A program made the position numbers and the translations under genes. Positions 26,375 to 34,640 of a stretch of DNA of 64,000 nucleotides are shown in pieces. The notes below the pieces were generated by a model. The model had not been told where the DNA came from and did no database searches. It was given only the letters and a program-made list of their open reading frames with translations. Each line of letters begins with the position of its first letter. The stretch's first letter is position 1. The stretch is taken from the NCBI GenBank assembly GCA_024235395.1, contig JACKMK010000001.1, forward strand, positions 1,426,001-1,490,000, written 5' to 3'. The stretch comes from Chromatiaceae bacterium. GTDB taxonomy: Bacteria > Pseudomonadota > Gammaproteobacteria > Chromatiales > Chromatiaceae.

Positions 26375-27487
26375 TTACTCGCTGAAACCGATCTTTCCGG
26401 CGTCGCGATTGAGGGCATTCGGACTGGTGTCACCCAACTTGATCATCAACCTGACCTCGTTGGCGGAATCCGCGTGGTGCAACGCATCTTCCTGGGTGAT
26501 CTCCCCGCGCCGGAAGGCATCGTACAGCGCCTGGTCGAAGGTGATCATGCCGTGCTCCGTGGAGCGCTTCATCAATTCCTTCAGCTTGTGCACCTCGCCC
26601 TTGAGGATCAGGTCCGAGACGAGCGGCGTGTTCAACAGGATCTCGACGATCGCCCGCCGACCGTTGCCGTCAGGCCGTCGCACCAACTGCTGGGCGACGA
26701 CACCGCGCAGGTTCAGCGAAAGATCCATGAGTATCTGGTCGTGCTGCTCCTCGGGGAAGAAATGCAGGATACGGTCGAGTGCCTGGTTCGCATTGTTGGC
26801 GTGCAACGTGGTCAGGACCAGGTGCCCGGTCTCCGCGAACGTTATCGCGTGCTCCATCGCTTCGCGCGTCCGAATCTCACCTATCAGGATCACGTCAGGG
26901 GCCTGGCGCAGCGTGTTGCGCAAGGCGATCTCGTAAGACTCCGTATCGATGCCCACCTCGCGCTGGGTGACGATGCAGCCGGCATGGCTGTGCAGGAACT
27001 CGATCGGGTCCTCGATGCTGATGATATGGCCGGTGGTGTTCTGGTTGCGATAGCCGACCATCGCCGCCAACGACGTGGACTTGCCGGTCCCGGTCGCCCC
27101 GACGAACAACACGATACCGCGGTTGGCCATCGCCAGGTCATGCAGGGTGTGCGGCAGGCCCAACCCTTCGAGCGTCGGGATGCGCGTCTCGATCCGGCGC
27201 AACACCATGCCGACCGCATCACGCTGCACGAATGCGCTGACCCTGAAGCGCCCGATGTTCTTCGCGGTGAACGCGAAGTTGCACTCCTTGGTATGCAGGA
27301 ATTCCTCGCGCTGCTCCGGGGTCATCAACGACAGCGTCAATTCGCGGGACTGGGCGGCATCCAGGCGGGTCTTCGACACCGGCATGATGCGGCCATGGAC
27401 CTTGATGCTCGGTGGGATGTCAGCCGTGATAAACAGGTCTGATGCCTTTTTCTGGACCATGTGATCCAGGATGTCGCTGAAATCCAT
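26375..27487 (-). CDS. pilU: PilU: PilT-like twitching motility ATPase
   Basis: The 370-residue hexameric ATPase has the Walker A GATGTGKST, Walker B region DVILIGEIRTREAM and the His box TGHLVLTTLHANNA. It lacks the AIRNLIRE motif that defines PilT and instead reads TPLVSDLILKGEV at that point, as PilU does. It assists PilT in type IV pilus retraction at the inner-membrane base. A good ribosome binding site (ggaggg) precedes the ATG at 27487. It lies 92 bases downstream of pilT. Confidence 0.96.
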   Translation of the reverse strand: MDFSDILDHMVQKKASDLFITADIPPSIKVHGRIMPVSKTRLDAAQSRELTLSLMTPEQREEFLHTKECNFAFTAKNIGRFRVSAFVQRDAVGMVLRRIETRIPTLEGLGLPHTLHDLAMANRGIVLFVGATGTGKSTSLAAMVGYRNQNTTGHIISIEDPIEFLHSHAGCIVTQREVGIDTESYEIALRNTLRQAPDVILIGEIRTREAMEHAITFAETGHLVLTTLHANNANQALDRILHFFPEEQHDQILMDLSLNLRGVVAQQLVRRPDGNGRRAIVEILLNTPLVSDLILKGEVHKLKELMKRSTEHGMITFDQALYDAFRRGEITQEDALHHADSANEVRLMIKLGDTSPNALNRDAGKIGFSE

Positions 27488-27579
27488 GTACCCTCCCTCA
27501 ACCCGCCACCGGCCGGGCCATTCCCGCCAGGCGGGTCACCGCAGGTGCCGCTAAAGAGACCACAATCACGCCATGACGT

Positions 27580-28617
27580 CTAGCTGAAAAGCTCCTTGTT
27601 TACCGCGCGCGCGATTGCATCCTGCTTTGAAATCAACCCCTTACGCAACATCTCCTGCATGCCCTGGTCGAGCGTCTGCATGCCGTACGCCTGGCCGGTC
27701 TGGATCGCGGAGTACATCTGCGCCACCTTGTCTTCGCGAATCAGGTTCCTGATCGCCGGCGTACCGACCATGATCTCGTGGCACGCGACGCGACCGCCGC
27801 CGGTACGTTTGAGCAGGGTCTGGGAGATGACCGCGCGCAGTGATTCCGAGAGCATCGAACGGACCATCGCTTTTTCGCCGGCCGGGAACACATCGACGAT
27901 ACGGTCGATGGTCTTGGCCGCCGAACTGGTGTGCAGCGTGCCGAACACCAGGTGACCGGTCTCCGCGGCTGTCATCGCCAGACGAATGGTCTCCAGGTCG
28001 CGCAACTCGCCGACCAGGATGATGTCCGGGTCCTCACGCAGTGCCGAACGCAGCGCCTCGGCAAAACCCAGCGTGTCGCGATGCACCTCGCGCTGGTTGA
28101 TCAGGCATTTCTTGCTCTGGTGGACAAACTCGATCGGGTCTTCGATGGTCAGGATATGGCCGTACTCGGTGTCGTTCTTGTAGTCCATCATCGCCGCCAG
28201 CGTGGTCGACTTGCCCGAACCGGTCGGTCCGGTGACCAACACCAGGCCACGCGGGTTGTCGCAGATGTCACGGAACACTGACGGGCAGTTGAGCTCTTCG
28301 AGGCTCTGGATCTTCGATGGGATGGTGCGGAATACCGCGGCCGCGCCGCGGTCCTGGTTGAAGCCATTTACGCGAAAGCGCGCCAGACCGGGGATCTCGA
28401 ACGAGAAATCGACCTCGAAGAACTCCTCGTAGTCTTTGCGCTGCTTGTCGTTCATGATGTCGTACACGAGCTCGTGTACCGTCTTGTGGTCGAGGACCGG
28501 CACGTTGATGCGCCGGATGTCACCGTCCACGCGGATCATCGGCGGCAGTCCGGCCGACAGATGCAGGTCAGAGGCGTTGTGCTTGACGCTAAAGGCGAGC
28601 AGCTCAGCAATATCCAT
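27580..28617 (-). CDS. pilT: PilT: type IV pilus retraction ATPase
   Basis: The 345-residue product from the ATG at 28617 has an N-terminal PAS-like domain (MDIAELLAFSVKHNASDLHL), Walker A GPTGSGKST, Walker B region DIILVGELRDLETI, the His box TGHLVFGTLHTSSA, and the PilT-specific AIRNLIRE motif near residue 270. It powers pilus depolymerisation. An upstream in-frame methionine at 28686 is unlikely because family members start at MDI. It is divergent from yggS, with 130 bases between, as in Pseudomonas. With PilU it forms the output arm of the Chp system encoded at 4195-14333. Confidence 0.97.
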   Translation of the reverse strand: MDIAELLAFSVKHNASDLHLSAGLPPMIRVDGDIRRINVPVLDHKTVHELVYDIMNDKQRKDYEEFFEVDFSFEIPGLARFRVNGFNQDRGAAAVFRTIPSKIQSLEELNCPSVFRDICDNPRGLVLVTGPTGSGKSTTLAAMMDYKNDTEYGHILTIEDPIEFVHQSKKCLINQREVHRDTLGFAEALRSALREDPDIILVGELRDLETIRLAMTAAETGHLVFGTLHTSSAAKTIDRIVDVFPAGEKAMVRSMLSESLRAVISQTLLKRTGGGRVACHEIMVGTPAIRNLIREDKVAQMYSAIQTGQAYGMQTLDQGMQEMLRKGLISKQDAIARAVNKELFS

Positions 28618-28747
28618 AGTGTTCCCGCAGCAGCTAGGTTTAAGGTTGCAGATAAACCAGTGATAGTTAGCGACACTACGCGCCATGAATTAAGCGGTGG
28701 GTATGAACCCGTGGCGCCGCAACCGCCGACCGGATGATAGCCTGGAC

Positions 28748-29431
28748 ATGAACCATATTCCTGCCCGGCTCGATGAGGTACGCCGTCGCATCCGCTCGGC
28801 GGCACTCGCGGCCGGCCGCGATCCAGATGCGATCACCCTGCTGGCAGTCAGCAAGACACGGCCGGTCGACGACATCCGTGCGGCATACGCTGCCGGGCAG
28901 CGGCTGTTCGGCGAGAACTACCTGCAGGAGGCACTGCCCAAGATCGCCGCCCTCGCGGATCTCGACCTGGAATGGCACTTCATCGGTCGGTTGCAAAGCA
29001 ACAAGACTGCCGATGTCAGTCGCACCTTCGCCTGGGTCCACGGCCTCGACCAGTGGCGCCACGCTCAACGTCTGAACGATCAACGTCCGACCGGCCTGCC
29101 GCCGCTGCAGGTCTGCCTGCAGGTCAATCTCAGTGGTGAATCCAGCAAAGGCGGTATCACGCCCGACGATTTGCCAGGCCTGGCAAAAGCCGTCGCCGAA
29201 CTGCCACGCCTGCGCCTGCGCGGCCTGATGACCATGCCGGACCCCAACACACCCGTGGAGACGCAACGCGGCGTATTTGCACGCCTGCGGCAGCTGTTGC
29301 GGGCGCTGCACGACAGGGGTCTGCCGCTCGACACCCTGTCGATGGGCATGAGCGCCGACCTCGAGGCAGCGATCGCCGAAGGGGCCACCCTGGTCCGCAT
29401 CGGCACCGATATTTTCGGGGCCCGCAGATGA
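28748..29431 (+). CDS. yggS: YggS/PROSC: PLP homeostasis protein
   Basis: The 227-residue protein is an alanine-racemase-fold TIM barrel that binds pyridoxal phosphate. The PLP lysine lies in LLAVSKTRP, and GENYLQEALPK, WHFIGRLQSNK and GLMTMPDPN are family landmarks. It keeps free PLP balanced and is not an enzyme of known substrate. The ATG at 28748 matches known N-termini; GTG at 28697 or ATG at 28703 would add unmatched residues. It is followed by proC, the usual partner, 82 bases on. Confidence 0.95.
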   Translation: MNHIPARLDEVRRRIRSAALAAGRDPDAITLLAVSKTRPVDDIRAAYAAGQRLFGENYLQEALPKIAALADLDLEWHFIGRLQSNKTADVSRTFAWVHGLDQWRHAQRLNDQRPTGLPPLQVCLQVNLSGESSKGGITPDDLPGLAKAVAELPRLRLRGLMTMPDPNTPVETQRGVFARLRQLLRALHDRGLPLDTLSMGMSADLEAAIAEGATLVRIGTDIFGARR

Positions 29432-29513
29432 CGCTGGTCGAACCCGCCCCCCATCCGGCGGCGCGCTTCGATTAAAATCCATTTCACCCAGGCAACCAGA
29501 GTCAAGAGTTCAA

Positions 29514-30338
29514 ATGAACCATCGCATCGCGTTTATCGGCGCCGGCAACATGGCCGGGGCCCTGATCGGCGGATTACTCGCCGACGGCGTGCCAGCCGAT
29601 CGTATCGTCGCCAGCGACCCGGCGCCGGCAAAACGCGAGGCACTGCGTGCCGCGACCGGCATCCAGACACTGGATGACAATCTGAGCGCGGTGGTGCAGG
29701 CGGACGTCGTGGTGCTGGCGGTCAAACCGCAGGTGCTGCGCGAGGTCGCCCAGGGACTCGCGGACGGGCTCGCCGGTCGTCGCCCGGTCGTTGTCTCGAT
29801 CGCCGCCGGCATCCGCTGTGCCAGCCTGCAGAGCTGGCTAGGCGGCAATGTCGCATTGGTGCGCACGATGCCAAATACCCCGGCGATGATCCAATCCGGG
29901 GCGACCGTGCTGTATGCGACCCCCGGGGTGAGTACCGCACAGCGCGAACAGGCCGAATCGCTGATGCGGGCGGTCGGCCTGACTCAGTGGATCGATGACG
30001 AGGCCTTGATGGACGCGGTGACCGCACTGTCCGGCAGCGGTCCGGCGTACCTGTTTCTGGTGATGGAGGCGATTGAGGCCGCGGCGCGCGATCTGGGCTT
30101 GGACCACGAAACCGCCCGGCTGCTGACCTTGCAGACCGCTTTCGGTGCGGCGCGCATGGCGCTCGAGAGCACCGACCCACCAGCGACGCTACGCGCCCGG
30201 GTCACCTCCCCCGGTGGGACGACCGAGCGCGCCATCGCGGTACTCGAAGACGGCGGCATCCGCGATCTGTTTGGGCGCGCGCTGAAAGCCGCCCGTGACC
30301 GCTCCGTCGAGCTGTCGGCCGACCTGGGGGCCGCGTGA
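29514..30338 (+). CDS. proC: Pyrroline-5-carboxylate reductase
   Basis: The 274-residue enzyme makes proline by NAD(P)H reduction of pyrroline-5-carboxylate. It has the Rossmann start IAFIGAGNMAGALIGGLL, the cofactor-binding VVVLAVKPQVLREVA, and the C-terminal dimer motif ALSGSGPAYLFLVMEA followed by SPGGTTERAIAVLE. The stop overlaps the yggT start (TGATG), so yggS-proC-yggT-yggU form one tight unit. Confidence 0.97.
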   Translation: MNHRIAFIGAGNMAGALIGGLLADGVPADRIVASDPAPAKREALRAATGIQTLDDNLSAVVQADVVVLAVKPQVLREVAQGLADGLAGRRPVVVSIAAGIRCASLQSWLGGNVALVRTMPNTPAMIQSGATVLYATPGVSTAQREQAESLMRAVGLTQWIDDEALMDAVTALSGSGPAYLFLVMEAIEAAARDLGLDHETARLLTLQTAFGAARMALESTDPPATLRARVTSPGGTTERAIAVLEDGGIRDLFGRALKAARDRSVELSADLGAA

Positions 30339-30913
30339 TGGGTGGTGGTTACCTGACACAGCCGGCGATATTTCTCGTCCAGGTGCTGTTCGGTCTGTAT
30401 GCGACCTTGGTCGTGTTGCGCTTTCTGCTGCAGTTGGTGCGCGCCGATTTCTACAATCCGCTGTCGCAGTTCATCGTTCGCGCCACCAAACCGCTACTCA
30501 ATCCCATGCGGCGCCTGATACCGGGCGTCTCCGGCCTGGACATAGCCGCGCTGGTGCTCGCATGGCTGGTGCTGACCCTCGAGCAAACCGCCATTCTCGG
30601 CCTGGCCGGCAGCGGCTTTCATCCGGGTGCCGGCGCGCTGCTGGCAATTCCGGAACTGATCTCGCTGATCATCAACATCTTCCTGTTCGCGATCCTGATC
30701 CAGGTGATCCTGAGCTGGATAAATCCGGGAACGCTGAATCCGGCGGTCGGGCTGATCCACAGCCTGACCGAACCGCTGCTCGGACCTGTGCGCCGAAGGA
30801 TGCCGGACATGGGTGGCCTGGACCTTTCGCCGATGGTCGTCATGCTCGGCCTGGTGGTACTGGAGATGCTCCTGATCCCGCCGGTCAAGGACCTGGTCGT
30901 GCGGCTGATGTGA
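30338..30913 (+). CDS. yggT: YggT family integral membrane protein
   Basis: The 191-residue protein holds two YGGT repeats, each with a membrane helix pair and a conserved NP motif (FYNPLSQFIVRATKPLLNPM; LSWINPGTLNPAVGLI). The function is not settled; links to cell shape or osmotic response have been proposed for relatives. The ATG at 30338 or the GTG 3 bases earlier could be used. It is coupled to proC upstream and overlaps yggU. Confidence 0.92.
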   Translation: MGGGYLTQPAIFLVQVLFGLYATLVVLRFLLQLVRADFYNPLSQFIVRATKPLLNPMRRLIPGVSGLDIAALVLAWLVLTLEQTAILGLAGSGFHPGAGALLAIPELISLIINIFLFAILIQVILSWINPGTLNPAVGLIHSLTEPLLGPVRRRMPDMGGLDLSPMVVMLGLVVLEMLLIPPVKDLVVRLM

Positions 30914-31212
30914 ACGCGGCGACCTGGTATCGCTGGGACGGCGAAGACCTGCTGCTGCAACTCAAACTGCAACCGCGCGCCGGCAGGGACGCGTTTGCGG
31001 GGGTCCACAACGACCGGTTGCGGGTACGCGTCGTGGCCCCTCCCGTGGACGGCCAGGCCAATGCGCACCTCACCGCCTGGCTGGCGAAGCAATTCGGGGT
31101 GGGTCGCAACGCGGTCACCATCGAGTCCGGCCAGACGAGTTCCCTGAAACGTGTGCGCGTCGCGTCTCCGAACCGGCTGCCGGGCATCTTCGATACGCCC
31201 GAGGCGCCCTGA
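30910..31212 (+). CDS. yggU: YggU family protein (DUF167)
   Basis: The 100-residue product from the GTG at 30910 has the DUF167 pattern LLLQLKLQPRAGRDAFAGVH, RLRVRVVAPPVDGQANAHL and GQTSSLKRVRV. The family is small, soluble and of unknown function, and typically follows yggT. Start and yggT stop overlap as GTGA. A frame opening earlier at 30295 runs across yggT and is not real. Confidence 0.92.
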   Translation: MNAATWYRWDGEDLLLQLKLQPRAGRDAFAGVHNDRLRVRVVAPPVDGQANAHLTAWLAKQFGVGRNAVTIESGQTSSLKRVRVASPNRLPGIFDTPEAP

Positions 31213-31323
31213 CCTCGCCACTGCAGGTCCCGGAAGCGCCCGCCACCCCCATTGGGATCTGCGTTCCGTGACGCGCCACGCATCCCGGGCGGCGATCTGC
31301 GCAGCAAGACGCCCACCTTCCTA

Positions 31324-31350
31324 TTGACCGCCTCCGGCGTGGCCTATACT
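31324..31350 (+). promoter_or_regulatory. Candidate sigma-70 promoter for the dynamin-like GTPase gene
   Basis: TTGACC at 31324-31329 and TATACT at 31345-31350 are close to consensus, but the spacer is 15 bases, two shorter than ideal. The predicted start would leave a leader of about 80 bases before the GTG at 31438. It is the best promoter-like pair in this 225-base gap. Confidence 0.45.
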
Positions 31351-31360
31351 GAGTGCCACG

Positions 31361-31386
31361 ATTGGTCACCCAGCCACCAGACCAAT
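31361..31386 (+). repeat. Inverted repeat just after the candidate promoter
   Basis: attggtc at 31361-31367 and gaccaat at 31380-31386 are perfect inverted copies with 12 bases between. The repeat begins about where transcription would start from the candidate promoter, a place typical of a repressor operator. No regulator gene is adjacent. Confidence 0.45.
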
Positions 31387-31437
31387 CGCACAAAACAACA
31401 ATAGCGGCAACACAGTGCCGAGCCGAACACCGTCAGG

Positions 31438-33390
31438 GTGGCCAAGAGCGACATGTTTAAATCAGAACTCTCGCACCAGCTGGGCGCGTTCCACGCCTGG
31501 AAACAGGCCCAATTGCGGCTGCTGAAACAGGTCCGGCCATGGCTGGAACAACAGGGTCTCTACACCGCGGAGGCACGCAGCGCGATCGAGCGCGCCGTAC
31601 GCGCACTGAGCGACGACCACCTCACGGTCGCGGTTGCCGGTGAGTTCTCGCGCGGCAAGACCGAGTTGATCAACGCGCTGTTTTTCGCCGACTACGGACG
31701 CCGCCTGCTGCCGACCAATGCCGGACGCACGACAATGTGTCCGACCGAGATCCTCAGCCACAGGGGCCGTCCGCCGGAGCTTCGCCTGTTGCCTATCGAA
31801 ACCCGCCACAGCGAGCTGTCACTCGCGGCACTTTGCGACGACCCGCGATACTGGGAGGTCCGCACACTGCCGCTGGACGATGCGGATGCGCTGGCCGAAC
31901 GGCTACAGATGCTCACGGAATACAAAACCGTGTCGGCGCGGGAAGCGATGCAGCTGGGATTGCCCGGTGACCCGCACACAGATGGCCAACAGACCAGGAT
32001 TCCGCGCTGGCGGCTCGCGCAGATCAATATTCCGCACCCACTGCTGGCACAAGGCCTGCGAATCCTCGACACGCCCGGGCTCAATGCGATTGGCAGTGAA
32101 CCCGAACTCACCTACGAGATGCTGCCGGCGGCGCACGCGGTGCTGTTCGTTCTCGGCGCAGATACCGGCGTGACCCAGTCCGACCTGCAGATATGGGAAC
32201 AGTACATCCAGCACCCGGGGCAACCGCCGCGCCCGGGTGTCATGGTGGTATTGAACAAGACAGACACCCTCTGGGATGAGATGCGCACCAAGCGCCAGAT
32301 CACCGACACCATCGTGCGGCAGTGCCGCGATGCCGCGCAGACGCTGGCGGTCGATCACGGTCAGGTATTCGCACTGTCCGCGCAGAAGGCGCTGTTGGCA
32401 CGCATCAAGCACAAACCGGATCTGGAGGCGCGTAGCGGGGTAACGGGTCTGGAGCGTTATCTCGGCGAGGCACTTCTGGCCAATCGCATGAACATCATCC
32501 GCTACGAACACACGGTGTTGGTACGCGAAGCGCTCGAAAAGCTGGAAAACATGGTGCGCGCCCGCCAGGAACGCAGCATGCAACAGCAGCAGAGCCTGCT
32601 GGACCTGGCCGGCCGCAGTGACTCGGCGATCGCACAGATGCTGGCGGAGACTCAGGCCGAACATGATCACTACCAGGAAGTCGTCGATGCCTACCGCGTC
32701 GGTCGTTGCCAGTTCTCCGAACACGCCGCGCGGTTGCGCAGCACCTTGGACCAAAGCACGCTGGACGAAACGCTCGACGAGATTCGCCGCACGATGACCG
32801 GTGCCTGGACCACACCCGGACTCAAACAGGCGATGCGCCGGCTGTTTGGCGACATCAATGGACGGATGGCGGCAGCAGCGGAGCAGACCCAGGCGATGCG
32901 ACGACTGCTACGCACCCTGTACCGGCGATTCGAGGGCGAACGCAGGACCGCGACCACTCACCCGCCAATGTACTCACTGATCAAACACCAGGTCGATCTC
33001 GGCCTGCTCGAGCAGGAAGCGGAAGTCTTCCGCAAGAGTGCGCGCACGACGCTGACCGAACAGCACTTCGTAACGAAACGCTACTTCAGCACCATCGTCC
33101 AACGCGCTCGCCAGGCCATCGCGGCGGCGTACGCTGAGGCGGACGACTGGAGCAAGACGGCCATGGAGCCGCTGTTCAACGAGGTCAAGGAGTACCGAGA
33201 CGGCCTCGCCGAGGAGATACAACACCTGCGTGACGCGGCCGAGTCACGCCGTACCGTGCAGCAAAGGCTCACTCGACTCAAACGCGACCAGGCACGACTG
33301 CAGGCCCAGCTGGCGTCGCTCGGCAAGGTCCGCGAGATGCTGGTCGAACCCGGACTCCGCCCTCCAGCGAAGGCCAGCGGGCAGAACTGA
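31438..33390 (+). CDS. Dynamin-like GTPase
   Basis: This 650-residue protein has a large N-terminal GTPase domain. The P-loop is GEFSRGKT at residues 68-75, a switch-type Thr lies in GRTTMCPTE, the G3 motif is D211-T-P-G, and the G4 motif is N273-K-T-D. A long helical remainder includes coiled-coil stretches near 360-420 and 590-640, as in bacterial dynamin-like proteins that bind membranes. No membrane helix is obvious. The start is GTG at 31438; an ATG at 31453 after an aagag box is possible. It has its own promoter-like region, with yggU before it and DUF4426 after. In Pseudomonas I recall metX and metW in this slot. The cellular role is unknown. Confidence 0.85.
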   Translation: MAKSDMFKSELSHQLGAFHAWKQAQLRLLKQVRPWLEQQGLYTAEARSAIERAVRALSDDHLTVAVAGEFSRGKTELINALFFADYGRRLLPTNAGRTTMCPTEILSHRGRPPELRLLPIETRHSELSLAALCDDPRYWEVRTLPLDDADALAERLQMLTEYKTVSAREAMQLGLPGDPHTDGQQTRIPRWRLAQINIPHPLLAQGLRILDTPGLNAIGSEPELTYEMLPAAHAVLFVLGADTGVTQSDLQIWEQYIQHPGQPPRPGVMVVLNKTDTLWDEMRTKRQITDTIVRQCRDAAQTLAVDHGQVFALSAQKALLARIKHKPDLEARSGVTGLERYLGEALLANRMNIIRYEHTVLVREALEKLENMVRARQERSMQQQQSLLDLAGRSDSAIAQMLAETQAEHDHYQEVVDAYRVGRCQFSEHAARLRSTLDQSTLDETLDEIRRTMTGAWTTPGLKQAMRRLFGDINGRMAAAAEQTQAMRRLLRTLYRRFEGERRTATTHPPMYSLIKHQVDLGLLEQEAEVFRKSARTTLTEQHFVTKRYFSTIVQRARQAIAAAYAEADDWSKTAMEPLFNEVKEYRDGLAEEIQHLRDAAESRRTVQQRLTRLKRDQARLQAQLASLGKVREMLVEPGLRPPAKASGQN

Positions 33391-33499
33391 CTCCCCGCTC
33401 CCGCCCGGCACGATGTCGCAACAAACAGTGCTGCGCACTGGTCTATATTGATGCTTAGACGGATCTTCTAAAACAACAGCAAACTGGAGGAAATCCCCA

Positions 33500-33946
33500 A
33501 TGAAATCTCTGGCAAGGGCGTTGGGCCTGGTGCTTCTGCTTGCGTTGCCGCTGGTCGCCAGCGCCGAAAACAGTACGCATACCGGCGGCTATACGATCCA
33601 CCACAACGCGCTGACCACGGACAGTCTGCCCGTGCAGGTGGCAACCGCCTACGGTATCCAGCGGAGCAAGAACCGCGCCTTGCTGAACGTCAGCGTGATT
33701 CGCGACGCACCGGGTGGCCAACTGGGCACGCCTGTGCATGCACAGATCCGTGCGGTAGCGAGAAACCTGTATGGGCAGCTGCGACCGATCGAGATGCGTG
33801 AAGTCGTTGAAGGTCAAGCGATCTATTACATCGCGGACTTCCCGGTCGCACACCGCGAACTCTTGAATTTCGAATTCGAAATCATGCCGGAAGGCGGGCG
33901 TTATCCCTTGCGCGCCCATATGCGCCAGGAGTTCTACACTGATTGA
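33500..33946 (+). CDS. Exported DUF4426 protein
   Basis: The 148-residue protein begins with a clear signal peptide (LGLVLLLALPLVASA) after a strong ribosome binding site (tggagga). The mature part, with GYTIHHNALTTDSLPVQVA, GIQRSKNRALLNVSVIRD and RYPLRAHMRQEFYTD, matches DUF4426 as I recall it, a small periplasmic family of unknown function found near metW, yggT and proC in gammaproteobacteria. It converges with the SafE-like gene through a hairpin. Confidence 0.82.
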   Translation: MKSLARALGLVLLLALPLVASAENSTHTGGYTIHHNALTTDSLPVQVATAYGIQRSKNRALLNVSVIRDAPGGQLGTPVHAQIRAVARNLYGQLRPIEMREVVEGQAIYYIADFPVAHRELLNFEFEIMPEGGRYPLRAHMRQEFYTD

Positions 33947-33960
33947 GGTCGACAGTGTGT

Positions 33961-33982
33961 GGCGGTGAACCTGTTCACCGCC
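33961..33982. terminator. Hairpin at a convergent gene junction
   Basis: ggcggtgaa (33961-33969) pairs perfectly with ttcaccgcc (33974-33982) around a 4-base loop. It lies between the DUF4426 stop at 33946 and the end of the opposing SafE-like gene at 33975, overlapping the latter's last codons. It has no T-run but fits a two-way transcript end. Confidence 0.55.
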
Positions 33983-34640
33983 CCCACGCATCGAGCAGCA
34001 ACACCAGACCGAACAGCATCACCAAGCCGCCGGCGATCCTCCGAACCAGTGGCTGCCGGGTCCAGCGGTTCAGTTGTGCGGCGGCGACACCCATCAACAT
34101 CAGATTCGGCAAGGTGCCGAGACCGAACGCCAGCATCAACGAAGCCCCTTGCAGGGCACCACCGGAAGCGACCGTCCACACCAGCGCACTGTACACCAGA
34201 CCGCAGGGCAACCATCCCCACAACAGCCCCAATACGAAGGCATGGCGCGCAGATCGGATTGGCAACAGCCCCCGCCCCAGCGGCTCCAACCTGCGCCAAA
34301 CGACACCGCCGGCGCGCTCGACGTGCGACAGCAGGTTCCACCACCCGGCCAGATACAGGCCCATCAACAGCAGAAAGACCGCGGCCAACGTCAGCAGGAC
34401 ACGCTGCGCCGCCTGTACCGGCAGAAGGCCCGAAAAAAAGAACCCAAGCGCCCCCATCAAGGCCCCGGCGGCTGTATAACTGCTGATCCGGCCGATGTTG
34501 TAGGCCATCAGCATCGGTAGATGCCTGCCTCCGGGCATCCCCAGCGACATCGCACCGACGATGCCGCCACACATGCCGACGCAATGTACGCCGCCCAGCA
34601 GGCCGACGACGAAGGCGCTGATCAGGTCGACTTCAGGCAT
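33975..34640 (-). CDS. SafE/DsbD-type membrane protein
   Basis: The 221-residue polytopic protein has about six helices and the signature GLLGGVHCVGMCGGIVGAM near the start, with a second related stretch GLLWGWLPCGLVYSALVWT. The paired Cys and Gly motifs place it in the COG2836 branch related to the DsbD membrane core and TauE/SafE, often linked to copper handling or cytochrome oxidase assembly; the substrate here is unknown. The ATG at 34640, with ggagac upstream, overlaps the ampG stop by 8 bases. A longer start at 34661 lacks a ribosome binding site. Confidence 0.8.
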   Translation of the reverse strand: MPEVDLISAFVVGLLGGVHCVGMCGGIVGAMSLGMPGGRHLPMLMAYNIGRISSYTAAGALMGALGFFFSGLLPVQAAQRVLLTLAAVFLLLMGLYLAGWWNLLSHVERAGGVVWRRLEPLGRGLLPIRSARHAFVLGLLWGWLPCGLVYSALVWTVASGGALQGASLMLAFGLGTLPNLMLMGVAAAQLNRWTRQPLVRRIAGGLVMLFGLVLLLDAWGR

